64,000 nucleotides of DNA. Source: Rutidosis leptorrhynchoides (taxonomy: Eukaryota > Streptophyta > Magnoliopsida > Asterales > Asteraceae). The first letter of the stretch is position 1, and every line of letters starts with the position of its first letter. Where the stretch lies: contig NC_092337.1 in the NCBI RefSeq assembly GCF_046630445.1, positions 357,732,001 to 357,796,000 on the forward strand, given 5' to 3'. The position numbers and the translations under genes were made by a program. The notes below the pieces were generated by a model. That model was not told where the DNA came from and searched no databases. It was given only the letters and a program-made list of their open reading frames with translations. This document shows positions 10,380 through 21,213 of this stretch, piece after piece.

Positions 10380-10459
10380 GCCATGCGATGGCATGGCATT
10401 AACACTTCAAGCCCATGCGATCGCATGGGCTACAGGAATTCGAATTATGCCTATAAAAG
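10380..10459 (+). promoter_or_regulatory. LTR promoter: CATGCG palindromes followed by a TATA box
   Basis: GCCATGCGATGGCATGGC (10380-10397) and the perfect 20-base palindrome GCCCATGCGATCGCATGGGC (10411-10430) precede TATAAAAG (10452-10459). The same arrangement recurs in the 3' LTR (palindrome 16645-16664, TATAAAAA at 16686-16693). Their tight placement upstream of the TATA box suggests binding sites for a dimeric factor; no factor can be named from sequence alone. Confidence 0.65.
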
Positions 10460-10509
10460 GCCTGGTTCTGCTCGAGTTCATTACACCATATCATATATCT
10501 CTTTCCCTT

Positions 10510-10515
<6 letters not shown>

Positions 10516-10587
<72 letters not shown>
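10516..10587. repeat. (AT)n microsatellite in the 5' LTR
   Basis: Long TA run about 60 bp downstream of the TATA box; the 3' LTR has the equivalent tract at 16750-16826. The short YIYIYI frames here are artefacts of this repeat. Confidence 0.95.
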
Positions 10588-10595
<8 letters not shown>

Positions 10596-11801
10596 ATAGT
10601 GTAGTTTTATATTAGATTAGTTTGGGTAATGTAAAGGTTATTTTACGGGTTTTAAGGTCAGAGTTCTGTCCGTGTAACACTACGTGATTAATAACCACTG
10701 TAAGCTATGTTCTTCCTTTTTAAATTAATGTCTCGTATTTAAGTTATTATTATGCTTGTTTAAGCCGAAGTAATCGTGATGTTGGACTAAATATTAAAGA
10801 CGGGGTTATTGGGCTTTCGACCACAATTGGGGTTTGGACAAAAGACCGACACTTGTGGAAATTGGACTATGGGCTATTAATGGGCTTTATATTAACTAAA
10901 TGATATCTCGTTAATTTAATATAGAGATTTATAATTTGACGTATTTATATATAACCACATACACTTGACTGCATACGGTGATCGGGATATTTATAAATAC
11001 GAATAATTGTTCATTTGACCGGACACGGGGATGGATTAATAGTCAATGGACTCATTAAAACAGGGGTGGATTACATTCAATGGTAATTGGTGTAATTGTT
11101 AACAAAGTATTAAAACCTTAGATTACACGCAGTCGATAACTTGGCGTAATCATTAACAAAGTATTAAGACCTTGTTACAGTTTAAGTCCTCAATTAGTTG
11201 GAATATTTGACTTCGAAAATAAGGTTAATTTGACGAGCATTTTATAATTATGACCGATGGACTATTATGGGCAAAAACCAGATAGGTATCAAATAAATCC
11301 AGGACAAAGGACAATTAACCCAGGGTAATAAATTACAATCAAAACGTAAAATATCATGATTACGGAAGTTTAAATAAGCATAATATATTTTATTTTATAT
11401 TTCCTCGTACTTTTATTTATTGTCCTTTTAATTATTGTTTTTTATTTTATCATTATTTAAATATTGTCATTTACTTTACGCTTGACTTAAAATATAAAAT
11501 CGACAAACCTGTCATTAAACGGTAAACCCCCTTTTATATATTATTACTAATAATAATTATATATATTTTGTACAAATTTAGTTGTTTTAAATATCGTGTA
11601 AAATAATCCGTCTCCCTGTGGAACGAACTGGACTTACTAAAAGCTATACTACTCTACGATTAGGTACACTGCCTATAGTGTTGTAGCAGAGTTTAGGTAT
11701 ATCCCATTTGTAATGTATAAATTAAAACTTGTGTAAATGGCGTCGTATTTCGTAGTAAAAATAATAGTATATCACGTACCACCACTCGCACATCAAATTT
11801 T

Positions 11802-11819
11802 TGGCGCCGCTGCCAGGGA
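11802..11819 (+). promoter_or_regulatory. Primer binding site (Asp-tRNA type)
   Basis: TGGCGCCGCTGCCAGGGA lies six bases after the 5' LTR. It is close to the TGGCGCCGTTGCCGGGGA primer site I recall for plant Athila/Tat elements, with two differences. Confidence 0.85.
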
Positions 11820-11893
11820 CTCTGCGAAACGCTATATTTTTATCTCTAAAAATATTTTGTATTTATTACAAGTGTTAAAAAAAATATAAAAAC

Positions 11894-11989
<96 letters not shown>

Positions 11990-13162
11990 TGTTTAAATTA
12001 AAAAGTTTTTATTTTTAAGTTACAAAAACTAATAAGAAATTTTTTTTTTAAAAAATATAAGTTTTATTTAAATTATATTTTCTATAAATTAAAATCAGAA
12101 AAAGAGTTTTTTTTAATAAAAAACGAGTTCTGAAACTACAATTTTGAGCCTGCATGAAAACTGAACCTGCAAGCTTATGCGATCGCATGAGCATGAGGCT
12201 TTAAAATCATGCGGTCGCATGATCTGTCTGGACTGACACAAATTCGGGCATTAATTACAAATTAGGGTTTATAGTTTAATTAATATTATTTAATCATTAG
12301 GTTAAGTTAATTATTATTATTTCATTAGGGTTTAATTTAATAACAATATTTTTTTTTAGTTTTATAATTTGTAATATTAAGTTTAAGTATTATTATTGAT
12401 TATATAGATTAATATTATTATATAATAATAATACAAAAATAATATTTTTATATAAATTTTATTTTTATCATTTTACTTTATAACTTTTTATAATTTTTAT
12501 CTTTTTGTTATTTAGTTCGTTGTTTTTAATCGTATCATTTGTTATATAGTTTTAAGTTTAGTATTTTGCCGTAGTTTTTGTTATATTTCTAGTTTTTAGG
12601 CTTTGCCGTAAAATCCCTTAAGTGTTTTTTTTCTTTAGAATTAAGATTTAGGCGCTTTAGAATTTTGCGACGCAGTTTTTAGATTTTAGTGCCTAATTAA
12701 GTTATTGCCGTTTTGGATATAGAGTCCCTTTTAAGCTTTAATACCTTTAGACGCAATTTTTAATTTTTAGTTTTTAGACTTTTAAGTTTCGACGTTTTTC
12801 TTTCTTATTTTTATTTTTCGACGTTTTTCGACGCACTTTTTCTTTTTCATTTCTACGCTCTAGTTCATAGGACATAGAATTTTTAAAATCTTTAAATTTT
12901 GACGAAAAATTATTGCAAGCGATTAAATTAATAGACGCCAATTTTCTGGTTCGTAGTAATAGTTGGATTTGTTAGTGGCGAGTTGTGGGCTTCCGATTTA
13001 AAGGGTACTGGCTACCTGCTGCATCTATTGGCTATTCGAAACGTGGGCAAAATCAGAAAAGTCTATTAATTTGATAACTTATATAATTTTTATAGTTATA
13101 TAACTAATAGGATAATTAGTAAATGCACCACATTGTAGCTAAAATTTGGTAATAAGTGTATT
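11820..13162 (+). other. Leader of the gag-only element
   Basis: Non-coding and AT-rich. It contains an (AT)n tract at 11896-11987 and two more CATGCG-type palindromes, ATGCGATCGCAT (12177-12188) and ATCATGCGGTCGCATGAT (12206-12223), the same class as in the LTR promoter. From 12530 to 12900 there is a series of TTTAGACGCA/TTTCGACG-like short repeats. Confidence 0.6.
11896..11987. repeat. (AT)n microsatellite in the leader
   Basis: About 90 bases of AT dinucleotide downstream of the primer site. Confidence 0.95.
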
Positions 13163-14302
13163 ATGAAAAATCTCGAAAATATTTTGGAAACTCTTTCTGA
13201 CATGCAAAATCAATTAAATCAATACTCTCAAACGAGTGTTGATGAAAATTCGTTCGGTCAAACTTGGATCACGAATAACGAAACAATAAATGGTTGTGAA
13301 ATCTGTGGAGATTATCATTCAACATGGGAATGTTATTATTACGTTCCTATAGAAAATTATGCACCCATGGAACCTGAATGGAACGATTATGAAGATTTAA
13401 ATTGGTATTATTCCCAAGAATATATCCAAACTCAACAACCAGAGGACGAGAAAAATTATGTGTCTGAAATTTTTTTAGATTATATAAAAATCAAACTCGA
13501 AGAATTTGATGCTCAAAATGAACAGATAAGAGAGTTTGCAAATAGGCAAGCTGAAACTCTATCAGACTATACACCTGTTGATCTGAGAAGTCGTGTGCAA
13601 GAAAATCACATATCATCGAATTTTGATGAATTCGAGAGCTCTGAAATCACCAATTATCCCCATGATACTTTTTATTCAGCTTTACCAATTTCACAACATA
13701 CCGAGACATTAGCCTCTACCGACAAAATCACCGATCCATCAATGAATGAAGAAGAAGTAAGGGTGACAAATTGGTACTCTTGGGAAAATGATAACGTTGA
13801 AAATTTTACCCCCGAGACCAAAGTAGTGGGACCTATAAGGAACGTTAATGAAAAAGAATTTGCTTCAATCCCAAAATTCACCATTCCACAACCTTCCAAC
13901 CCAATAATCTCAATAAACAAGTCATCTACCGATGATGAACTACGAGCTGTAATAGATATTGACACCTCGGATTTCACCCAATTGGGTAATAGAGGTGAAA
14001 CCTTTGATCCCGAGAATGAACGAAAGGAAATGTTAGGAATTGTCCACCCTATAGAAGTATGTATGTCGGTGTATAACGATCCATTTGACCAAGAACCAGA
14101 AGAGAGACATATCCATTTACTAAAAGCTACACTTGAAAAAGAATTAAGTAGCGACGATCGGGTGAGTCTAAACTTTAATCCCATTGATATATTATACACT
14201 ACCAGAGATGTAAATAACTGGCTCACTATTTTAATTCGTGGAACTTATTCGGCCGACTTCACATGTCGTCAGCTAAGTGTGGGGAAGTCTAACCCCACTT
14301 AA
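13163..14302 (+). CDS. Gag-like acidic protein of the non-autonomous element
   Basis: 379 codons, ATG 13163 to TAA at 14300-14302; no internal stop. Seen: an Asn/Gln-rich coiled-coil-prone N-terminus (residues 1-35), then CEICGDYHSTWEC near residue 46. The last is a zinc-knuckle-like cluster spaced C-x2-C-x3-H-x4-C, one residue shorter than the classic C-x2-C-x4-H-x4-C. The remainder is strongly acidic with no recognised catalytic motif. The position after the leader and the knuckle suggest a reduced relative of an Athila gag. A retained single ORF in an element without pol fits the class sometimes called TR-GAG. It could help package the element RNA into particles made by a relative, but that is inference. 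Confidence 0.6.
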   Translation: MKNLENILETLSDMQNQLNQYSQTSVDENSFGQTWITNNETINGCEICGDYHSTWECYYYVPIENYAPMEPEWNDYEDLNWYYSQEYIQTQQPEDEKNYVSEIFLDYIKIKLEEFDAQNEQIREFANRQAETLSDYTPVDLRSRVQENHISSNFDEFESSEITNYPHDTFYSALPISQHTETLASTDKITDPSMNEEEVRVTNWYSWENDNVENFTPETKVVGPIRNVNEKEFASIPKFTIPQPSNPIISINKSSTDDELRAVIDIDTSDFTQLGNRGETFDPENERKEMLGIVHPIEVCMSVYNDPFDQEPEERHIHLLKATLEKELSSDDRVSLNFNPIDILYTTRDVNNWLTILIRGTYSADFTCRQLSVGKSNPT

Positions 14303-16139
14303 CGTTAAATTAGGGGTTCGGGTTAGTGCATAACTCGTTAATGAACATGCACAATGAGTAAGGGTAAAAGACGCATTTTCAAAAATTAGCAAACAGTTCA
14401 GAAAAGCAACCATTTTTAAAGAAAAACATGTGTGATAAAATAACGAAAGTGATGAACGATGAGACGTTATCTATCATTCGACGAGCTTTGAAATTACAAA
14501 CTAGGTATTTTTAATCACTTTTCTACACTAAACACTCTCATGAATTTATAATTATAGTCTGATTTCATGCAAATGAGGGCATTGCATGATCTCAATTTGC
14601 ATGATCTCAAGTGTGGGGAAGGGTTATAAATTCTCTCGGGTTTGCACTTGGTTTATTTGCCAAATTTTGTGAAAATTTGAAAAATTTTCAACTAAATGAA
14701 TTCAAAATCATGTTTATACATATTTATGAACAACAAAACTAGGTGATAATACCGAAATTATTGTTACCTCAGAGAGAACATAAATTGAGAAACAATCCAA
14801 AACGCTTGAATTCATTTAAAATAGAATAGAAGAGAATAAAAAGGCAAAGAAAAATAAAATAAAAGCTAAGTGTGGGAAGAATGCACCAAGTTCTTTAAAA
14901 CAGATATCACATATTTTTGTACAAGATTATTGCAGGTACTTTTGTTTTGGATTAAACTAATCAGTTTTACCCGATTTACTGTAATATATTTGAAAGAAAG
15001 ATGGATCTACACGATGAATCAATTCCATCATTAAAAGGAAGTAAAGTCTTTCGAAAAAGAAACGCGCTTCTTGATTTAGGTCAAGAAGTTTTCGTCCAGA
15101 CCAGCTGTAGGTTCACGAAAAATATAGAAAAGTCATCTCTAAAATCAGCAGGAAATTCACGGACCTTATCATCAAACAGGGTCGCCAAGTGGTCAGACTT
15201 ATCCTAACCATGAGAGGATCTGTCTCGTAAAATGGGGAGGACACCGTGCAAATTAGCTTGATAAGACTAATGAATCAGGCCCCCAGAAAGGATAATCTTT
15301 TTAAAGATTAAAAATCACCATTTAAGCCTGATATTACTCAATCCTTGAAATTGACCTTAAAGATTGAGAATTCCAACTCATGGAATTCAATGATATCTAA
15401 ACTCGAGCTTGAATGAGAAAATATTTTGATCAAACTAAAACCGATTTGTTTTCTGAAAACCCATTTTCAATGCGTTCATTACCATTGAACGTAAAATCCT
15501 AAGAATTCACCGGAATTCATTAGGTCAGCTGAATCAAATCGAGTGTCAACCGTAAGAACGGTGGTTACATAGCATGGTCGAAGACAGGACCTTGTGACAG
15601 ACCGAAAAATTATAGGGTGATCTTTACTATTTCTCCTACAAAGGATAGTAATTGCATCCGACACGTTGTGGACCATGAATATCTACATGTCATTAGACAT
15701 TGCCTTAACAGTTGCTTGTTCATCGCTTTCCTTTACAACCGGATGGTAGTTTGCCGAAAGGTAATATACGAAACAAGTAAACTGGATGTGTGCTTTTCGA
15801 TACATGGATAGCAGTGGATTACACGAACCTAAAATTTTTAGCCAAAATTTTGATCCACAAAAATATTTTGCAACATTGATGGTGGGTCAAGTCAGAAAAT
15901 TTATCTACGGTAAAAGCTAGAATGAATTTTTAAAAGATCAAATGTTTTCATAAAGATCCAATTTCCTTAATGGATCTAAATTTTCATAGTCATGTGGGAC
16001 TGTAAACCACATCGTTACTATCATTGTTTATACCGCCGTATCAAAAACACTGATGTATAAAGTGTGAGAATAAAAAAGTGATTTAAGTGAAGTGTGATTT
16101 AATTTCAAGTTCTGTATTGCTTGAGGATAAGCAACGTTC
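14303..16139 (+). other. Decayed interior downstream of the gag-like ORF
   Basis: No open frame of convincing length. It holds repeated CAAGTGTGGGGAAG and AAGTGTGGGAAG motifs (around 14608, 14870 and the polypurine tract at 16139), remnants shared with the antisense fragment at 9030-9920, and GCTTGAGGATAAGCAACG just before the tract. Confidence 0.55.
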
Positions 16140-16154
16140 AAGTGTGGGGATATT
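16139..16154 (+). promoter_or_regulatory. Polypurine tract
   Basis: CAAGTGTGGGGATATT next to the 3' LTR, preceded by the GCTTGAGGATAAG motif typical of Athila/Tat 3' ends. Confidence 0.8.
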
Positions 16155-16743
16155 TGATAGTGCTCTAAATAAACATATATTTAGTATCAATATCCTTCCA
16201 ATATGTAAAGCTTTTAGTTACTATTGTTCTATTTTTATGTTGTAATCGTTTAAATAAATAAGTGCGAAGATAAAAGAAGAAAACGACAATTTGAAGACGC
16301 AAATGACCAAAAAGCTCAAATGTACAAGATACAATCCAAGTAGTTCCATTTATTGTTAAGAAACGTCTAAAAATTACAAGAGTACAAGTCGCGGAACGCA
16401 AAGTACAAGATATCTAAGCGTACGAAAAGACGTGCAAAAATCCGAAAACGAGACATAAACTGAGTATCAACGTATGACTCAACGGAGCTATAATTACAAG
16501 TCAACTATGCACAAGAATATAATATAATATATATAAAATTATATATATTATATATATATTTAAATAAAGTGTCGGCAAACTAGAAAACAAAGCAAACTGA
16601 GCTGGCCAGAGATGCCATGCGATGGCATGGCATTAACACTTCAAGCCCATGCGATCGCATGGGCTACAGGAATTCGAATTATGCCTATAAAAAGCCTGGT
16701 TCTGCTCGAGTTCATTACACCATATCATATATCTCTCTCCCTC

Positions 16744-16829
<86 letters not shown>

Positions 16830-18027
16830 GTGTAGTTTTATATTAGATTAGTTTGGGTAATGTAAAGGTTATTTTATGGGTTTTAAAGTCAGAGTTCTGT
16901 CCGTGTAACACTACGCGATTAATAACCACTGTAAGCTATGTTCTTCCTTTTTAAATTAATGTCTCGTATTTAAGTTATAATTATGCTTGTTTAAGCCGAA
17001 GTAATCGTGATGTTGGACTAAATATTAAAGACGGGGTTATTGGGCTTTGGACCATAATTGGGGTTTGGACAAAAGACCGACACTTGTGGAAATTGGACTA
17101 TGGGCTATTAATGGGCTTTATATTAACTAAATGATATCTCGTTAATTTAATATAGAGATTTATAATTTGACGTATTTATATATAACCACATACGCTTGAC
17201 TGCGTACGGTGAGCGGGATATTTATAAATACGAATAATTGTTCATTTGACTGGACACGGGGATGGATTAATAGTCAATGGACTCATTAAAACAGGGGTGG
17301 ATTACATTCAAGGGTAATTGGTGTAATTGTTAACAAAGTATTAAAATCTTGGATTACACGCAGTAGATAACCTGGCTTAATCATTAACAAAGTATTAAGA
17401 CCTTGTTACAGTTTAAGTCCCCAGTTAGTTGGAATATTTGACTTCGGAAATAAGGTTAATTTGACGAGCATTTTATAATTATGACTGATGGACTATTATG
17501 GGCAAAAACCAGATGGGTATCAAATAAATCCAGGACAAATGACAATTAACCCAGGGTAATAAATTAAAATCAAAACGTAAAACATCATGATTACGGAAGT
17601 TTAAATAAGCATAATATATTTTATTTTATATTTCCTCGTACTTTTATTTATTGTCATTTTAATTATTGTTATTTATTTTATCGGTATTTAAATATCGTCA
17701 TTTACTTTACGCTTGACTTAAAATATAAAATCGACAAATCGGTCATTAAACGGTAAACCCCCTTTTATATATTATTACTAATAATAATTATATATATTTT
17801 GTACAAATTTAGTTGTTTAAAATATAGTGTAAAATAAGCCGTCTCCCTGTGGGTCGAACTGGACTTACTAAAAACTATACTACTCTATGATTAGGTACAC
17901 TGCCTATAGTGTTGTAGCAGAGTTTAGGTATATCCCATTTGTAAATGTATAAATTAAAACTTGTGTAAATTGCGTCGTATTTCGTAGTAAAAATAATAGT
18001 ATATCACGTACCACCGCTCGCACATCA
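16155..18027 (+). repeat. 3' LTR of the gag-only element
   Basis: Nearly identical to 9921-11795; ends CGCACATCA followed by the target duplication TATCC. Confidence 0.95.
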
Positions 18028-18650
18028 TATCCGCAGTAAATTATTCAGTTGTGTAGCATCCCACTCTGACAATACAATAACGACATCCAATCAAATAAAA
18101 GTAATCAGATACTTTATTTTAAACTAATGAAGGTTTTTTTTCTACTTTTTTTCTTGTACAATGTTTATATTTATTTTTGAAATCTTCTTGGAAAATTTAA
18201 TACAAGTCCCCATATTATAATGGCTAAAAAATCAATCCTTTTAACCGGTATTAGCGACACGTCAACACAAAAACACTATAATTATAAGTCGTAATTAAAC
18301 AGTATTTATCATAACTAATAGTAACAATATTTGCATCCAAACATTTCGATTTAGAATCGATTGGACCTCTTCGACGGTTTTTAACACCATACTTTTGATA
18401 CTTATCAAGATCTTGATCAACTAAGGTTCAACAACATCACAATCATTTTCATCTTCACCTGGCTGAGATATTGTAATCTGTATCAAAATGGAAGTTAGCA
18501 TTGGAATAAGGTATATACGATTGACCTTTTATTAGCTTAATAAATCAATAATACCTTAAGTATTATGGAATACAACCAAGAAACACTATACCTTGTCATA
18601 TATACAGAGATATCCATATATGTCATGTTGATAATTAACTGATAAATTAA
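18028..18650. other. Spacer between the gag-only element and the Mutator-like element
   Basis: No supported gene. The minus strand contains a possible 57-base terminal exon (18477-18421, after an ACAG acceptor, 18 codons plus TAG) reading ITISQPGEDENDCDVVEP. It is too short to assign. The part nearest 18028 should belong to the antisense fragment split by the inserted element. Confidence 0.3.
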
Positions 18651-18857
18651 GACAAAATTACGCTCGTCGTCCCTGAACTTGTATCCAGCCTTCTGATGTC
18701 ACCCTTATTCTTTTTTTTGCTTACGTCGTCCCTCATGTTATACTTATGAACACCGGTCGTCCTTCTGTGTACCTTCCGTCCAAGTGTTCTGTTAACCTTT
18801 ATCATGTGCGAATCATGTGAGGGTGTTTCAGTCTTTTAACAACTTCAGAGATGACAC
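18651..18857 (+). repeat. Left terminal inverted repeat of the MULE
   Basis: Pairs with 20591-20803 in reverse complement, with only scattered mismatches and small indels along its length. Confidence 0.93.
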
Positions 18858-18948
18858 ATAAAACCATCTGTCCATCTTTCTCACCATTTATTCTATATAA
18901 TTCGACACCCCAAATTCCAAGCCCTAATATCACATTCAGTTGAAGAAG

Positions 18949-19612
18949 ATGGTTAAAAAGTTCTACCAAATTCGTGAAGCAGATGTTCATTATGATATTG
19001 ATGAGCTTTATGGTAAGTATTACACCATTAATCGTTTGTTAATTCTATCAGGTTCGTTAATCTAATTTGTTATGTTTTTGACCAAGATTTTATGTTTTGC
19101 AGAACATACTACTACTTTATTTACTATAAAGTTGCACCATGGTGGCCATTTTACTGATAGTCCTGGAATGAAATATGTAGATGGAAAGGTAACCTACATC
19201 GATGCCATTGACATAGATTTCTTTTCATATCATGAACTAGGTGAAATTATTCAAGATATAGGTTACAATGGTTAATAGAACTGCTATTGTTGCACTTTAC
19301 AATAGAACTGCTAATGATGATGAAGTTGAACCACCAGAGCATTGGGTTCATCCAGTTTATATGATAAGCACTTGGAGAAACACTTATGCATTTACCATCA
19401 ACCCTGTAAATGGGAGATCAATGTGGCCCAAGTCTACTTTACCTTATACCCTAATCCCACCAAAGATTATAGCAACAGCAGGTAGACCAAAGAAAAATAG
19501 AAGGAAAGAGTTGAAAGAAAAAGACAACATTACTAAGGATGGAAAGTTGTTTAAAAAAGGTAAGTAGATGCAGTGTTCTAATTGTAGAGAATTTGGCCAC
19601 AATATAAGAGGA
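18949..19612 (+). pseudogene. mudrA-like transposase, N- and C-terminal remnants with core deleted
   Basis: Exon 1 is 18949-19012 (MVKKFYQIREADVHYDIDEL...). It has a GTAAGT donor at 19013 and a TTTGCAG acceptor at 19096-19102. Exon 2 keeps the frame to TAA 19273-19275. It reads FTIKLHHGG and KYVDGKVTYIDAIDIDFFSYHEL, the small N-terminal domain typical of plant mudrA proteins. From about 19268 a different frame reads NTYAFTINPVNGRSMWP and GRPKKNRRKE, the segment at the end of the SWIM region. After a TAG at 19565 come CSNCREFGHNIRG and a TGA where the last Cys of the zinc knuckle should be. The DDE catalytic region between these parts is gone, so this is not a functional transposase. The deletion joint lies near 19262-19330. 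Confidence 0.85.
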
Positions 19613-20107
19613 TGAAAAAATGAAGGAGTAGGAACTAGAATGTGCAGTGAGACTTCAGGAAGTGGAACACGGAAGAAATCAAAGAAGTGATTGTAATGTA
19701 TGTTATATTTTGTGCTAGTATGTTGTTTTTTGTTTTTAAATTAGTTGTTTGTGGTAGATTGTAATGTATTTTGAACTTGCAGTTTGCAGTACTATGGGTA
19801 GATTGTGATGTAGTTTGAACTTGCAGTTTGTGAACTATGTTTTATTTGCCGTTTAACTTTTTAGTTGTGTATGCAATGAAACATGTCTTATTATCATTTG
19901 TTTGTTATTCAATATGCACATGTATTATGTTACTAACATACAGATACACAACATGTGATAAAATAAACCATTCATTAATTACTACAAACTAAACATGACA
20001 TTACAGCAACACCATGTCTGCACTCTTACATGAATAATTACAACAAAACATGAGCTTACAACCATGTGAATTTAATTAAACGAAAAACAATACATTAAAA
20101 AAATAAC

Positions 20108-20477
20108 CTAGCTACAAATTAACCACATCTTCAACCTTCTTGAAGTTCTTTGTTCAGCATTCAAAAGCTCTTCAACAAATTCATTCAATCTCAATACCCC
20201 ATGAACAATGTTGTTCATCCCTTCATTAGTTGGTGGATCAATCCAAACGAAAAACCTGCAATCAGAGTACTAAACAAGAATTTGAAGAAATTATCACATT
20301 GTATTAGGGTTTTAATCAAAGTACTAAACGAAAAACCTGCAATTAAATGAGTTTTAATCACTAAAATTAGGGTTTATTGTTTACCTTGGTTGGACATGAA
20401 AAGTATCGTCGATCTGAATTTTTGGCAGTCATTGAAGTACGGATAACAGCTCGCTTGCCACAATTGCACATCACCAT
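20108..20477 (-). pseudogene. GRF-type zinc-finger protein, convergent with mudrA, frame disrupted
   Basis: On the minus strand, ATG 20477 opens MVMCNCGKRAVIRTSMTAKN followed by SDRRYFSCPTK, matching the GRF zinc-finger pattern (C-x-C-G, T-S-x-T, N-x-x-R-R-Y/F, C). A GTAAAC donor follows at 20384. After an ATTGCAG acceptor (20256) the frame FFVWIDPPTNEGMNNIVHGV continues to a coiled-coil-like LNEFVEELLNAEQRTSRRLK and stops at TAG 20108-20110. The two parts do not join in phase with these splice sites, and the acceptor segment is duplicated (around 20241-20260 and 20328-20345), so the gene is probably broken or misread. Small GRF proteins with this layout are common in plants. Its place inside the inverted repeats makes it MULE cargo. 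Confidence 0.65.
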
Positions 20478-20590
20478 AGTTAATTGATATGCTTGCAGAT
20501 TACAATTGGAATTTAGGGTTTAGTATTATGAAAGGGGCGATTTGGGTTAAATGGTGAGGTACATGGTATATTTAAAGGGAAAAAATTACG

Positions 20591-20803
20591 TGTGTCATCC
20601 CTGAAGTTGTTAAAAGACTAAAACACCCTCACATGATTCACACATGATAAAGGTTAACAGAACACTTGGACGGAAGGTTTACAGAAGGACGACCGGTGTT
20701 CATAAGTATAACATGGGGGACGACGCAACCAAAAAAGAAAGAAGAATAAGGGTGACACCAGAAGGCTGGATACAAGTTCAGGGACGACGAGCGTAATTTT
20801 GTC
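20591..20803 (-). repeat. Right terminal inverted repeat of the MULE
   Basis: Reverse complement of 18651-18857; ends in GTC directly before the ATAAATTAA duplication. Confidence 0.93.
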
Positions 20804-21213
20804 ATAAATTAATTATGATGCAAAGAAAAAATTTTACCACGCCACTTGGTTCACTTGTTATTGTGAATGAGAATGAATCTTTGTCTCAGTGTAAAACCGA
20901 GTTGATACTATATTCAAAAAGATACAAGTAAAATTAAGTAAAAGCAAGTTCCAATGATATTTTTAAACAGATTGTTGATATATGTAATACTCCATTTAAC
21001 TAAAATTTTAACCTGGATCTTACAATTTGCATCAGTTGCATCAGTTAACAAAGGGCTATACTCATTAAGACATGATTGATAATAATAACTTTATTCTTCC
21101 TTGTATCTAATTTTGATCTGTAACATTATAAACAGGACTATCAAATATTAAGAACATTCCAAGCATCATAATAATCGATGAGTATGAGTAATGAAGTTAC
21201 CTTAAATGATCCC
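20804..21213. other. Spacer between the MULE and the SIRE-type element
   Basis: No supported gene or repeat in these 410 bases. Short open frames on the minus strand are interrupted by stops. Confidence 0.4.

Larger units (their letters stand above)
9921..11795 (+). repeat. 5' LTR of the gag-only element
   Basis: TGATAGTG to CACATCA. It contains two GC-rich palindromes (10380-10397 and 10411-10430), a TATA box (10452-10459), an (AT)n tract and the CTCCCTGTGGAACGAA block near 11611. The copy at 16155-18027 is closely similar. Confidence 0.95.
9921..18027 (+). mobile_element. Non-autonomous gag-only Athila/Tat-related LTR element, complete
   Basis: LTRs at 9921-11795 (1875 bp) and 16155-18027 (1873 bp) start TGATAGTG and end CGCACATCA. 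The flanks are TATCC at 9916-9920 and again at 18028-18032, a perfect 5-bp target duplication. The primer site TGGCGCCGCTGCCAGGGA (11802-11819) is of the Asp-tRNA type common in Athila/Tat elements, and AAGTGTGGGGATATT precedes the 3' LTR. The 4.36-kb interior has one ORF (13163-14302) and no protease, RT or integrase, so replication must depend on proteins from relatives. Confidence 0.93.
18651..20803 (+). mobile_element. Mutator-like element (MULE), internally deleted, with a 9-bp target duplication
   Basis: Terminal inverted repeats of about 207 and 213 bp (18651-18857, 20591-20803) start GACAAAATTACGCTCGTCGT. Flanking copies of ATAAATTAA (18642-18650 and 20804-20812) form a perfect 9-bp duplication, the hallmark of the Mutator superfamily. 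Inside are the two ends of a mudrA-like transposase gene on the + strand and a GRF-type zinc-finger gene on the minus strand, pointing at each other. The catalytic core is missing, so the copy cannot move without help. The high similarity of the inverted repeats suggests fairly recent activity. Confidence 0.93.

Noticed and set aside
10378..10604. Two ORFs reading YIYIYI, repeated at 16612-16835
   Set aside because: Translation of the (AT)n tract in the LTR promoter region.
13672..14226. 184-codon minus-strand ORF
   Set aside because: Shadow of the gag-like ORF on the + strand; no motif and no separate signals.
18421..18477. Possible minus-strand terminal exon (ITISQPGEDENDCDVVEP) between two elements
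   Set aside because: Only 18 codons with a plausible acceptor; I found no partner exon reading cleanly on the far side of the MULE (20804-21213).
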